Both the position numbers and the translations under genes were made by a program. This document shows positions 1-11,452 of a stretch of DNA of 64,000 bases, in pieces. The DNA is from Sphagnum magellanicum. Lineage: Eukaryota > Streptophyta > Sphagnopsida > Sphagnales > Sphagnaceae. The stretch spans positions 8,705,061 to 8,769,060 of the forward strand of contig CM038912.1 of NCBI GenBank assembly GCA_021904315.1, written 5' to 3'. Numbering within the stretch: position 1 is the first letter of the stretch; the number at the start of each line of letters is the position of its first letter. The notes under the pieces were generated by a model, which saw only the letters and a program-made list of their open reading frames with translations, made no database searches and was not told the origin of the DNA.

Positions 1-350
1 AAGATAGTAGTCACACATTGCTCCAGCTGCAGAAAGGCGGAACGGAACTAGCAGCAGCAGCAACAGCAGCAGCCCTTGTTGTGGTTGTTGTTCTTCTTCT
101 TCTCCACAGCACCAAATTGCAGCGCACAAGTTCCTCACCGAACTTTGCCCTTGCAAGAAAGAGAATCACTTACCTCCTTGGCCGGCAATCTCCCGTTTGT
201 TGCGTGTATCGTGTGTGCTAAACAGGCAACCGAAATTCATCAGCTTTGCCGCAATCTGGGTGCTTCTAGAAAAGGCGGGGGCGGAGAGGGAAGGGGCGGG
301 AGAAGAGTGGGCGGGGGTGGGGAGGCGGGGGAGAGGGGGGTTGCGGGACA
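1..350. other. GC-rich left edge, possible promoter or 5' end of an off-window gene
   Basis: This edge is clearly richer in G and C than the following kilobases. It starts with a short CAG/CAA trinucleotide tract (about 49-75). A G-run cluster at about 274-345 has many runs of three to six G on the plus strand. Such an island resembles the DNA just upstream of the two genes recognised in this window, so it may be the promoter or first exon of a gene lying mostly outside. The short open frames here are low complexity (Ala/Val/Leu runs from the trinucleotides) and I do not call them genes. Confidence 0.35.
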
Positions 351-359
351 ACTGCTAAG

Positions 360-620
360 CAGTGTTTTTTTGGCGATTTTTTTTTCAAATTGGCGAAAGT
401 GTATTGTCTTTTTAGTTTTTAATCGCCAAATTTCGGAAAAATCCCAAATTTCTTGTTAAAAAATCGTCAGATTCTATACTAAGTTCCAGCAGGTTTAGCC
501 AGAAATAAATTATAGAAGGATGCTAGATTTCTTTTTTACTGTCATATTTTAATCGCCAAATCTAGCTAAAGCATCTCATGGATGATCGCCTTTTGAGCAA
601 CATCACAAAATTGAAAAGGA
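360..620. repeat. Dispersed repeat copy 1 (related to 9340-9600)
   Basis: This AT-rich block has several motifs also seen in the same order at 9340-9600: a T-run followed by a 'TGGCGA/TGGCAA' word, a 'CGCCAAAT/CACCAAAT' word, 'CAGCCAGA/TAGCCAGA', a 'CATATTTT' word, and 'ATC-TCATGGATGA' against 'ATC-TTATGGATGA'. Spacing is roughly conserved. A third, weaker relative may lie at 37310-37560. It is probably an old non-coding transposon fragment, but I cannot assign a family. Confidence 0.45.
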
Positions 621-1860
621 AAACACTGCTGCTGCAATGTAGGTACCTAACCAGAGTACCGAACCAGAGGTGAAAAATCAACGCAAAGAGAAATCGCTTT
701 GTCGCTGTCGATGTGGTTTCATTCATTCTAGGGCTACAGTCCACCGCGTCTTTGTCCTCCTCCTCCCGTTCCCCTACGCTCCCTCCCACCTCCTCCACCT
801 CCATGTCGTTCCCAACAGCTCCCAAGTAATTGATGGTACCACCCTACGAAAATTCGGGTGTCCCTATTTTCAAAGCCTGTGTTTTCCAATGGTCGTCAGT
901 TTGGTGTTTTCCCCTTTTCAAAGCCTTCCAATTAGGCCTTTTTTCCTTCAGTTTTGTAATATCAAAAGTTTGGCTAAATTTTTCCCAAAAATTTAGCAAA
1001 TTTAATTGAATTTACACTAGAAACCAAAAAAAGAGAATTTCTCAACTTTCTTGTCTAAAAAATGGAAAAAAATTGTGGGAAAAATCAATATTCGCAATGG
1101 TCATCATTTAATGTTTTCTAAATTATTTTACATCCCTTTAAAAACCCCTTCTTTTTTTGGTCTTGGGCACAAAAAATTACCACAACATCAATGTAGGATA
1201 AAGCTTTGGGGGCATTCTCAAAATAGGAGGCCTAGGACAAGCCTGTAGCCCTCCATTTTGGAATTGTCCCCTATCCATCAGCTTTACCCATTGTGCAAAA
1301 GTGAGGTAAAATTATCATGAACCCAAATATATGTAGGGTAATGAGGTCAGTGTATGAACACTTAGTGGCTTAAAGGAGGCTGAATCCCAGGGGAAGGTTC
1401 TGCTGTTGATGGTGTCCAATGAGAAGTTGTAGGCCTTTTGTTGGTGTGTTTAACGCACCAAAGATCACAAAAAACAAAACAAGTACGAGAAAGTTGTGGC
1501 CCCTCAAAATGGGGAGGGAGCAGGGTAAAAAGGGCAAAATGGAAAATCTAGGAATGCATGGATGTTGGTAACTAGTCAACCACTGACAAATGGACACCAC
1601 TTACCTCATCAAAGAGATGAAAATTAAAAGTAATTGGACAAAGTTCATCATAAAAACGTTCACATCAACATGTGTGATTGAGATTTAACCAAAACTAGGG
1701 CTACAAGATCGATGATTATGGGTTATTTTAAGTTCAACAAACATTACCAAATTGCACAAGTTTTTTTAAGTCATTCATGTTCCTCTCTTTTCTAAGTAGT
1801 TGTGTGTGAGTTTCATTTGCTCATTTTCCCAAGTTGCATTATTGTTATTCACATCCTTAC
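621..1860. other. Intergenic, no gene recognised
   Basis: A moderately GC-rich stretch up to about 840 is followed by AT-rich DNA with short homopolymer runs. No open frame with family-like sequence, no RNA gene and no terminal repeats were seen. Confidence 0.5.
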
Positions 1861-2370
1861 TACTTTTTCACACTTGTGTTCTTGATGCTCTCCAAGCTTG
1901 TGTTCTTAAAACTCTTTCACATTCTTGCTACTTTTCTAAGCTCGCATTCTTGAGCTCTTCAAGCTTGTGTTCTTGTTGTTCTTTTCGGTCATGTTCTTGC
2001 TACTTTTCCAAGTCATGTTCTTGTTATTTTTCTTGATTACGTTCTTATTGTTCCAAGCTTGCAACAAGAGTTATTGTTGCTCCAAGTTCATGTTCTTATT
2101 GTTCTTCTTGGTCATGTTTTTGTTGTTTAAGCTCGTGTTCTTGTTGCTCCAAGCTTGTAGTAAGAATTCTTGTTGCTCCAAGCTTGCATTCTTATTGTTC
2201 TTTTCAGTCATGTTCTTGTTATTCCAAGGTCGCATTCTTGCTATTATTATCAGTCATGTTGTTGCTGCTCCAAGCTCACGTTCAAGTGTTGTTATTCCCA
2301 GTTGTGTTTTTGTTGTTCCAAGCTCGCATTTGGGTGTTGTTCTTCATGGTCGCATTCTTCTACTTTGAAT
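1861..2370 (+). repeat. Degenerate minisatellite (CTTGTTGTTCCAAGC-like units)
   Basis: Imperfect units of roughly 35-45 bases repeat about a dozen times. They are built from the words 'GTTCTTGTTGTTC', 'CCAAGCTCGCATTC' and 'GGTCATGTTCTTG'. Because units rarely contain stops, long apparent frames run through the block and would give Phe/Leu/Val-rich or Cys/Ser-rich repetitive peptides. There is no start context, domain or codon signature of a gene, so I treat it as satellite-like DNA. Confidence 0.75.
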
Positions 2371-3589
2371 TTGCATTCTTACTAATTGAAGTTTGAAATT
2401 GTTCTTGAATACCTTCATGTTGATTTTGGTTTTTTAATTTTTTGTTTTGTGTTTTGGTCTTTATGTTTTAGCCCTCTGGCTATAACTCTTTCAAAATGAT
2501 TGTTCCTTTTATGGCCTTTTGATGTTGTTATTCTTCAAGGTTATCCACTATTTTTCGCCCTTTTGATGTTATTGTTTTTTCAAAATTGATCTTTTTTTGA
2601 CCTTCTTGTTGCTACTAAATCAAGCCCCCCTTTCCCCTCCTTTCCATTCGGATTTAGTTCAACAAGTAAAGTCGCATTGCAACATGCCTACGTACTTGCA
2701 TTTTACATCTTACCTATTATCTAACTTTTCTAACTTCTTTAACTTTTAGCGAAGCCATGGCACTTGTGTTTTTGGCTTTTATAATTCATTAAGGTTTACA
2801 AAAAAATCAACACAAATCCTCTACTGTAATTGTTCACTTGCTTCCCTTATAGTTGTCGCATACCAAGTTAAATCAAATTGTGCCTTAGCACATCTTTCAG
2901 CTGATCTTTGTGATGTTTGTATTGATGCAACCATAACTTCTATTGTTTTCCTGGCCTGCTTTTCCTCTCGCTCTTTTCACTTCACTTCTCTTATATTATT
3001 TGTTATTGCCTCGTCTAATTTTTTTGTTGTAGGAGAGCTAAATATTCAATTAAAGTGACAACATGAAGTTGTGGATCCACCAATGGCTTTCTCTCAGTTG
3101 TTTATCTTATAAGCAAATGCGGTAAGGAAAGAAGGTTGTGAAACTTCATTGGCTCCTAGGTTAGATTTGGTGAGCTTTGGATTTCTTATTGTAGGTTAGG
3201 ACTTAAATCAGCTAGATTGATTGGTAGTTGTGTTACTTCAACATCATCTATCATACAAGGGTTATGAAACATTTCAACATAATACCAATGTTGTTGTTCC
3301 ACAATGTTGTATTTGGTGGTTGATGGTCAAGTTACTTTTGCAATGCTGAATAATTACGAAATTGTAAATTCCTTTTATTCTATATGGTTATGACCAGCTT
3401 AGTCATCTCACGAATAATGATCTTCACCTCTTTTATTAGCATTTGAATTCCCTATTATGTAAATGCTTGTTGGTTATGTTTTATTTTCCATAACTTCAAG
3501 GTTAAAAGGCCATTGTCACAATTACCAATGTCATCGGGTTCATTAATTTGAATGTTCATCTATGATTTATATTAAACTTGTACATAATT
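2371..3589. other. Intergenic, no gene recognised
   Basis: AT-rich sequence with many T runs and stops in all frames. I see no gene, RNA or terminal repeat. Confidence 0.5.
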
Positions 3590-3800
3590 CTTAATTTAGT
3601 TTTAGTTCACTCTTAATTAACTTCCAGTTAAATCTTTGTTCATTTTTAATTAATTTTTAATGGACTTTTAGTTAAATCCCAATTAAGTCTTAGTTAAACT
3701 CCCAATTAACTCATAATTAACTCCTAGTTAAATTTTAATTAGTTATTAATTAACTTTTAGTTAGTTTTTAGTTAAGTTTTAATTAACTCATAATTGATTC
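3590..3800. repeat. Degenerate short tandem repeat, TTAATTAACT/TTAGTTAA type
   Basis: The words 'TTAGTTAA', 'AATTAACT' and 'CAATTAA' recur every 10-14 bases for about 200 bases, with point changes and small length changes between copies. The block ends just before the decayed transposase region, which begins around 4150 on the other strand. Confidence 0.75.
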
Positions 3801-4149
3801 TTAGTTAGGAAGGTTCTCAAAGAAATTCTTTACTTGATGTGCACAGTAAAACCTCCTTGGAAACTTCCTTGAGCTAGGTCCCCAAAGGGGTATAAATAAA
3901 ATAGGACCTTTCATTTCCTTCAATTTGTTCAACACCAATCTTATGCACAATCTTGCACCATAGCTTTGTCGTGTTCTTTTCATGTTCATGTTTGCATATG
4001 TTAATATAATAAATATCCATTTTCATGTTTGTTTTGCACATCTTGTGTTCTTGTTCATAGTTCTTGTGTTTTTGTTTTTGAATCACATAATTTTGTCTTA
4101 TTCCTTGTTTGAAAGTTCGACTTAAACTTTTCCTTTAACCTTTGTTCTT

Positions 4150-5351
4150 GTGATTCTTCATGTCCTTAACAGTCATATTCTTATCCTTTTAAACCCAACC
4201 TTGATGTTATGTTTGGTTAACAATTGATCCAAGGCATTGTCCACCCATCCCATAAGTGTAATTTTGTCAGGTTCATTAAATTTGCTTTTAGCCATTACTG
4301 TAACTCATTCTTTTTTAAATGGAGTTTTAAATGGTTTGAATCAAAAAACATCTAAAGGATAGAGTGTGTGGGAGGTATGAAAAGATTAAGTGACCATATC
4401 TAACCCAAATTCTTACACTTGCTTTATGGCTTCTAATGTTACGTGTGAGCCATTCCCAACTAGAATCAATAAATGATGGTTAGTTTGTGAAATCCCACCT
4501 AGAATAGACCTCTTGAAGAATGATAGGAATTATTCAAACAAGAAACTTGTCATCCACGCCTTGCTTTGCATTGCCATACACGTTCGTGATTTACATAGTT
4601 TGATGTAATCATCTTTTAACCTTTTTTCTTTAAAAATATAAAACCCTGGCAAAGCTGATCCTACAACACTTACTACACAATTTATAGTTAATCACTTTCA
4701 TGATTTGGGAATGGTGTTATAAATTACATGTGATCCTTGTTTGGCTGGGACCCTAACACCAACTTGCCCACCTACCTAAATTCCAATTTCATCTAAATTC
4801 CAAATATGATCTAATTTGTAATTATGTTGGGTGTATAATCTTTGTCAGTTGTAAAAGGAGATCTAGGAAGCTGTAATTAGCCCTTTTGCCCTAAAGACCT
4901 ATAATCCTTTTGTAACCCTAATGCTTATTTATGGATGCTTTCAACTAAACCAATGCCACGAAGTCTTCTTTGGGACGCCATGTTTGAATGGTGTTGGTCT
5001 TGTTTGGGTGCGTTCTACAACTTTCATCTTCAATTGTTGTAGTGTTATTGAAAGTCCACATTCCTACATTCCTAGAACCCATGCAACTATTGTCACATCT
5101 TCTTCTTTTGTTAACACACATGTAGGGCCCATTTTCATGTTCCATGTGTTCCCATTCAAATGGTTAGAAAAAAAACTAAATGGTATGTTCCAAAATCTAC
5201 TTGCCTTTTTCAATGAACGTGTCCCCCTCTCAATAACCTCCATGGCTTCCTCCAATGATTGTCTATCCATTTCCCTTTTTTTTTTTTCTAGTGGGACCTT
5301 GTTAATCACTTGGCATGGTTGCCTTGTTTGTGATGCAAGATGTGTGGGCAC
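4150..5351 (-). pseudogene. Decayed pogo/jerky-type DDE transposase (HTH-psq/CENPB + DDE_1)
   Basis: Read on the minus strand, this is the remnant of a cut-and-paste transposase of the pogo/Tigger/jerky group, which bind element ends and cut by a DDE/DDD nuclease. The first 95 codons stay open (5351-5064). They carry a psq-type helix-turn-helix ('SLEEAMEVIERG', 'SLKKASRFWNIP') and 'VLTKEEDVTIVAWVLGM', typical of the CENPB-like segment. Downstream, across frameshifts and stops, follow 'GLSITLQQLKMKV', then 'IWNLDEIGI' (first catalytic Asp, about 4770), 'NTIPKS', 'LPGFYIFK', then 'LILVGNGSHVTLEAIK' (about 4450) and 'LYPLDVF-FKPFKTPF'. The second catalytic Asp, normally in LDGHGSH, is Val here. 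Several stops (for example after VLGM and WHWF) make it inactive. I could not find terminal inverted repeats. Confidence 0.8.
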
Positions 5352-7794
5352 ATTATCCTAGTCTAAGGTTGTTTGGTCTATGACAACGTTATGCCACCTG
5401 TGAGGTACATTGAACATCATGATGGTCCAACTCCCTTTGGCCCAAGCTTGCAAGAAGTAAGGGCTATGTGTTTTGGGCCCATTAGAAGCATGTTTTTTTC
5501 TTTCCTAAATAAAAACCAAAAATAAAATAAGTTTGTTAAATCAAGATATGTTTCAAGTGCATAAAACTCGAATTTTGTAGATGAGGTGATCAAAGCTTGA
5601 AAATAAGAAAATTCATCCCACTTTAGGTTGACATCAGATGTGTTTGTGTAGGCTATTGGGACAAAATGTAAAATGTAATTCGTGGGAATTAGTTAATATC
5701 TACCTTTTTTAGTGATGTTATTTTGTAATTTTTGTGGATGGATATTTGGATCCAACAATAATAGATATATTTCTTGAACCTCTAGTTGTAAAATTTGTTT
5801 ATGACCTTAATCCTTGCATCACCTTTTTCCTGCATAGATCCACTTCCTTTTTTATTTGCTCTATTTTCACAACTAAAACATGGTCTAATTTCTTTATTGC
5901 TAATCCTATTTTCACATATCTATTTCCTTGTTTAACTTGTTTTACTTTCACATCTAGAGTTGGTTTTTGCAACTCATCTTTTACATGTTCTACCTTAACG
6001 CTAAGAATTGAAAGTTCTATTTTATTCTCCAACAAAATTACATTAGGAACAAAAAGCTTTAAGAACTTTTGTAGCTCATCTTCTACACTACTTGGTACGG
6101 AAAACATACTTTGATAGTTGAAATACTTTAGAAGAGAGGTGGAAATGAAAGGGGATTATGTTGAGATTTGCTATGGGTTTTGGGTTTTTGGTTGGAAATG
6201 CAAATTGCACAAGGTTGCAAGGTGTGCCCTTTTGGGGTCCTCATTAACTACTATGATGTGAGATCCAAAGGTAATATTTTGTTAAGATTCCTTGCTTTTA
6301 AGTTTAATAACTTTTAGCATCTATGTGCATTGGAATGTTGGAAAGGTTTTTGCATATTAATGGACTATTGCATGCCTTTAAATGTAACACACCATCCCCC
6401 ATAACCAAACTACACATTGTGTGTTGATGTTATGTTTTGAGCAAGGTTGCCCAAGCCAAATGCCGAGTTTTTTTTTCCACACCACTTTTCTAAATACTAG
6501 ACTAAAAGTTCCCTATAATCACACGGTGCCTTGGCCCTTACCTTCAAACTTTCTTCAAGATTGGACCAAAACCACCTTATAACCAAACATTGCCATTTTT
6601 TAATGGGCCAAAAAAATATCCTAGGATCAAACACTTGTTTGGCCTCTTCTTTGAACAATTTTTAAAAATGGTCCAAAAAATCCTATAACTAAACACCTAA
6701 AACTCCATTCCCTCCAACTTGTTCCCTCTACCTTTCAATTGTGTGCACTAAAGAGTGTAAGTTGACACCCATGACCAAACATAACACATGCAAGGTAGTA
6801 CAACAATATTTTATTTGGGTTGTCATTCACACCCATCACCAAACATAGAAGCCATGATTTCCGAACACAAAACCTTAAGATTGAACGTTTGGTGATAGGT
6901 CCCTTGTTGAACAATGGTCATGAAATGGGAATATGCCAATGGAGGATTTGTTTACTTGGTAAGGGTGTTTAAACATCAACTTCTATTTGGACACTGACCT
7001 CCTTACCCTACATCATGAGGCATAGGAAAAAAAAGGTTCTTACATATTAAGTGAACGACAAAAGCAACTAGGTTAACAAATATAATCAAAGTGCCAATGT
7101 GTTCAAATTAAGCAATGGGCGTCAAAAACCACACGAGGGTTTTGGCTTGTAATAAGGCGCAAGCTAGCCACTCCTATGTGCTAACACCACCCAAACCCGC
7201 CTAAAGATCCATTAGCTTTATTCTTTAAGAATGGGAAGGATCTTATACATAAAATATGTGTAATTTCATTCCTATTTTCTAGGAGTAGCCATAATATCTT
7301 TCTTTTTTTTAATTCAGGAGAGATATTCATGGATATGAGGTATTTTCAAATGCATGACAATTAAAGAAGGTAAGACCTAACATAAATTCACCCATGTACA
7401 AAACATAATTTTAAACATCATGTTTTTATTATCCTTTTTCATCTTATTGAAGGGGTGTAAACACATATACTTGGATTAAAAACACTAGTACAAAAGTGGG
7501 GTGTAATTCATTAGCTTAAATCACTATGGGACTTTAAAAGTGAAGTAAATTCACTTCATTTTAATGTTTCACCCTAGTTAAAGTTATTCATTATAATATC
7601 ATTATATAAACATCGTGTTTCACTATTGGTTGACATATTTCACTATTATAATTTATTGTGGTAAATAGGTTTTTTTTATGTTGTTGTTTTAAATACCCTA
7701 TATTATTTTAGGTTACTTTAATTATTTTAATTTATTATAAGTTATTATAAGTTATTATACCTTAAACTATTATATGATATTATACATAAGGTAT
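5352..7794. other. Intergenic; one weak coiled-coil-like open frame
   Basis: Mostly AT-rich non-coding DNA. A 102-codon minus-strand frame at 6107-5799 has heptad-like charged/Leu/Val spacing ('VEDELQKFLKLF', 'VKVEHVKDELQKP', 'VVKIEQIKKEVD'). It lacks a recognised domain and its flanks are full of stops. It may be a remnant of a transposon-encoded protein or chance. From about 6360 to 6900 the word 'CCAAACA' recurs, suggesting low-order repetition. Confidence 0.4.
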
Positions 7795-8300
7795 CTTAAC
7801 CACCAATATCCATCAATAGAATATCCATCAATAGCCATTAATAACTAACAATAAAATCATTACTAATAGCCATTAATAACCACAATAAAATAACTACCAA
7901 TAACCACTAATAAAATAACCATTAATAGTCATTAATAGAATAACTATTAATAGCCATTAATAAAATAACCATTAATAACCACCAATAAAAAAACTAATAG
8001 CCACCAATATAATAACCAACAATAACAACTAAACTAATAACCATTAATAGAATAGGCACCAATAAGCACCAATAGAATAACCATAAATAATTTTTAGTAA
8101 TATAGCCTAGAATAACCAATAATAGCATAAGGTGAAATAACCTAAAATAACCTAAAATAATTTAGAATAACCGAAAATAACCTAAGGTGAAATAACAAAA
8201 AATAACCAAAAAAATAAAAATAACCATAAATAGTCATAAATAATGTAGGGTGAAATAATTTAGAACAATGGAAAATAGCCCTAAAATAGCTGAAAATAAC
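7795..8300. repeat. Degenerate tandem repeat, AATAACC/AATAGCCATTAAT type
   Basis: About 500 bases are built from variants of 'AATAACCATTAATAGCC' and 'AATAACCTAAAATAA', with roughly 12-base and 24-base periodicity and many point differences. No coding potential on either strand. Confidence 0.75.
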
Positions 8301-8604
8301 CTAACATATATAGTATTATTGTATTAACAAAAATATTATTATCCATTTATTAAAAAATTTATTTTTCAAAAAAATGGTCAAAAAAATGTTATTGAGTAGT
8401 GATATTCAAAAAAACATTTGTTCAAATGATTTTACACTTTCAAAAAGAAATAAATGTAATTGTGTACATTATTGAAAAAAAATAAAATAAAACTTAATCA
8501 TTTCATTTGAACAAAATCTCAATAAGATGTGAATTTTCAGAGTTTATGTTTTTGTAATGTTTAAAATGAAGTATTTGATAAATAGAATGCAATGTCACAC
8601 ATGA

Positions 8605-8690
8605 TCACAACAAGTGGGGTGGCTTGATGGTAGGGGTGTTTGCCTCCATTTTAGAGGTCAAGGAATCAAACCTCATAAATGGTGTGTTTG
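8605..8690 (+). mobile_element. tRNA-derived SINE-like head
   Basis: An A-box-like word 'TGGCTTGATGG' at 8620-8630 is followed 31 bases later by a B-box-like word 'GGAATCAAACC' at 8662-8672. This is the usual internal RNA polymerase III promoter spacing. The intervening sequence does not fold into a convincing tRNA, which suggests a SINE head and not a gene. The 3' end of the unit is not defined. Confidence 0.5.
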
Positions 8691-9339
8691 TGATCAATAG
8701 TGATAAATTGATTGTATATTTTCCTATTCATTCTCTATAATATGTGTCTCCTTAGGTTGATTACATGCCTACATACCTAGATTTAATTTTTAACTTAACG
8801 TAGGTAATAACATGTGTCAATAATTCATTGACTGAAAATCATGAAATTATCAAAATTATTAAATATTAAATAATTTAAATTTAATTGATCTTCATGATGT
8901 TAGTAAATTAATTAGCAAGTGAAATGGCTTGGTAAATTTATATTTCACTTGAAAATAACTTTGTTTCATTAGGTACTAATGGATCAATTCACTGTTCGTA
9001 ACAATTGGTTTTTGTTCATTAGAGGTTGACTAGTTTCACCATGATAAAAATGTCCAAATTCATTCAAAATCTAATGAAACCAAAATTGAACTAAGATAAA
9101 TTTTTGTGTAATGAAATGACATAATAAGGATGGCAAGAAAGGAAACAATGTTTGATATTAAGGGATAAATGTAAACCTATCAAATTGAGATAATCATTTT
9201 AATTGTAAGGAAAAAAACCTTGCTAGTGGTAGTTTACATCAATTTATAAGGTGAACATAATGAGCCTAAGTCATTAGGACTCTTTTCAATTATGTTCTTG
9301 CATGTTGTTTGTAATAGTTCCCAAGTGATTATGAAATTT
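8691..9339. other. Intergenic, no gene recognised
   Basis: AT-rich sequence; it may include the body or tail of the SINE-like unit just before it. Nothing else is recognisable. Confidence 0.4.
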
Positions 9340-9600
9340 CTTGGGGTTTTTTTTGAAATGGCAAAAAAGTTTTTTTTGTTTTGTCTTGTAGTCACCAAAT
9401 TTTGAAAATAATATTGAAATTGTTTAAAACAGCCAGATTATACATTATATTCGAATAGGTCACCAAAAATATAAGAAGCTACCTTGATTTTTTAACTTTC
9501 ATATTTTTAATGGCCAACTTTGATTCAATCATCTTATGGATGAACACCATTTCAACTACACATAAACAAATATGAAAATTTGCCCAAATTTTAAAGCTTT
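9340..9600. repeat. Dispersed repeat copy 2 (related to 360-620)
   Basis: This block shares an ordered set of short words with 360-620 but is strongly diverged. See the entry for copy 1. Function and family are unknown. Confidence 0.4.
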
Positions 9601-10780
9601 TTTTAATGGTTTGTGTCTTCAAATTGATTTTTATCACTTTTAAAACCATTTTTGACATGGGGACAAAAAGTTAGCACAACCAACATGCATAAGAAAATGT
9701 GCAAATTATAGTGAAAAATAGGCCAATATGTAATCCAACCATACACCCAAAAAAAACCTAAAAGAAGGTCATGAAATAAATAAGAATAAATACCCAAATA
9801 CAATTTTATTCAAAACATGGAAAACATGGAAAATAAGAAACAAAAGGAGATAGACCCTAATTACTAGGGGACACTTCTTCTATTATATATGTTTGGGAAC
9901 CTGCCTGAAGGAGGCTTTTATAAAAGCTTTTGAACACAACCAAACACACAAGGAACCTTCTTAGATACATTCCCAAATATTTATTACAAATGAAAAGTGA
10001 TGAACATGGATAGACTTCATTCATTTAAATGAAGTGTGAATGATGTTGGATTAGCTTTCTTCATTTGGATGTAATCTGCATGATGATGGATGAACTTTAT
10101 TCATTATCTATGTTCATAGATGCATTTCATCCATGAACAACAAATTAAACAATGAATGAAAATGGATGCTCATGGATGAACTTTGTACATAAACAACAAG
10201 CTAAGCTATTGAAACATCTTATGTCTATAGGTACTACCATTAAAAGAATCTAATGTATATTTTTATGTTTGATGTTGGGGTAGGCTAGACAACATCACCC
10301 ATGACACTTTCAAATGGTTGTCATTTTTGTGTTTTCAAATTTTGCTGTGATTGTTTGAAATTCTTTATCAATTTAATCAGTTTTGATTAGTGAAAAAACT
10401 ATTCACAATTTGCCTAAGGTTAACTTTAAAACATTCTTCTCTACTTGGAAGGACAACATTAATCTCCTTCTTGAATGGCATTTCAATGTGATGATTTTGG
10501 CATTGAACAAAAACCTTGGATTACATTTAACCTTGTTACTCTACATGACATCCAAAGTCTAAATTCATTTTTTTGTATCATGTGTAAAAAGCATCAAACT
10601 AATATGCTTAAAATATTCCTAATGGATGAAAATGCTAAAACAAACTACACAAAATATAATTAAACTATACCTTCTATGTACAAAAACATTAGCATTCACA
10701 AGGACATGAAATATAAAAATGTGTTTCAAAGATGAAATTTCATTCACACTTGAACCATAAATAAGTATTCCTTGGGGTAA
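9601..10780. other. Intergenic, no gene recognised
   Basis: AT-rich DNA. Around 9990-10190 the word 'ATGGATGAACTT' and relatives such as 'ATGAAGT' recur several times. A small palindrome 'AAAGCTTTTATAAAAGCTT'-like lies near 9920. I see no gene. Confidence 0.45.
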
Positions 10781-11452
10781 ATCAACGTGTGGAACTGAGA
10801 AGCATGCCAGAAACAGGTGTGGTTCCAATCTTATTCCCAATTGTGTTCCCCAAAGTTTCAATGACGTTTACAGGCCAAGAAGATTTCATTTCCTTCTGTG
10901 ATTGATGTTCCCAAAAGAGATCTCTAAAAGACTCTGACTTGAACTTGAATGTACAGAATGTACAGGGTTCTGATCCTTCCATCACATGATGATATCAAAT
11001 CAGCAGTGATGTTTGACACCACATCCACCATTTCCAAAGTGCTTGTCTGGTGATAACACACTGTGAAACATTTTATGCACTAAAACACCAAAGACTCAAC
11101 ATGTCTTAATATGCACACAAGTGCCACACTCTGTAAGTAGAGCCTTCAGAATGGCAGGTATTTTACCTGATCTCTTGCCTCATTTCCATTGGTAGGTTTG
11201 TAACCGGCATTGCCTTTCAGCAACCTGGCAACAACTTGCTCATTGGAAGCCAAACTTGGAAGAAACATAGCAGCATTACAGTGAACTCTCATCAGGAAAC
11301 TGCACAGCAAACTCCAGCTTCTCACAGTCACCGGAAACTTAAAACACATTTAAACCATCTCCTTCTCTTTCATCTTGCGGATTCTCTCCTTTCTTTACAC
11401 CTCATGTGCATACCTACATGTTGGGTTTCTCCCTTCGTAAAAATGCAACAGT
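10781..11452 (-). other. Probable 3' UTR / downstream region of the RimP-like gene
   Basis: This stretch is richer in G+C than the intergenic DNA to its left and directly follows the stop codon of the RimP-like gene on the minus strand. Short minus-strand frames (11349-11146 and 10985-10782) look compositionally coding-like but lack recognised motifs. A splice-donor-like 'CAG|GTAAAATA' lies near 11165. A 3' UTR, possibly spliced, is the simplest reading; a small unrelated minus-strand gene cannot be excluded. Confidence 0.35.

Noticed and set aside
1967-2368. Long plus-strand frame of 133 codons
   Set aside because: It is the translation of a minisatellite, with repetitive Phe/Leu/Val and no domain or gene structure.
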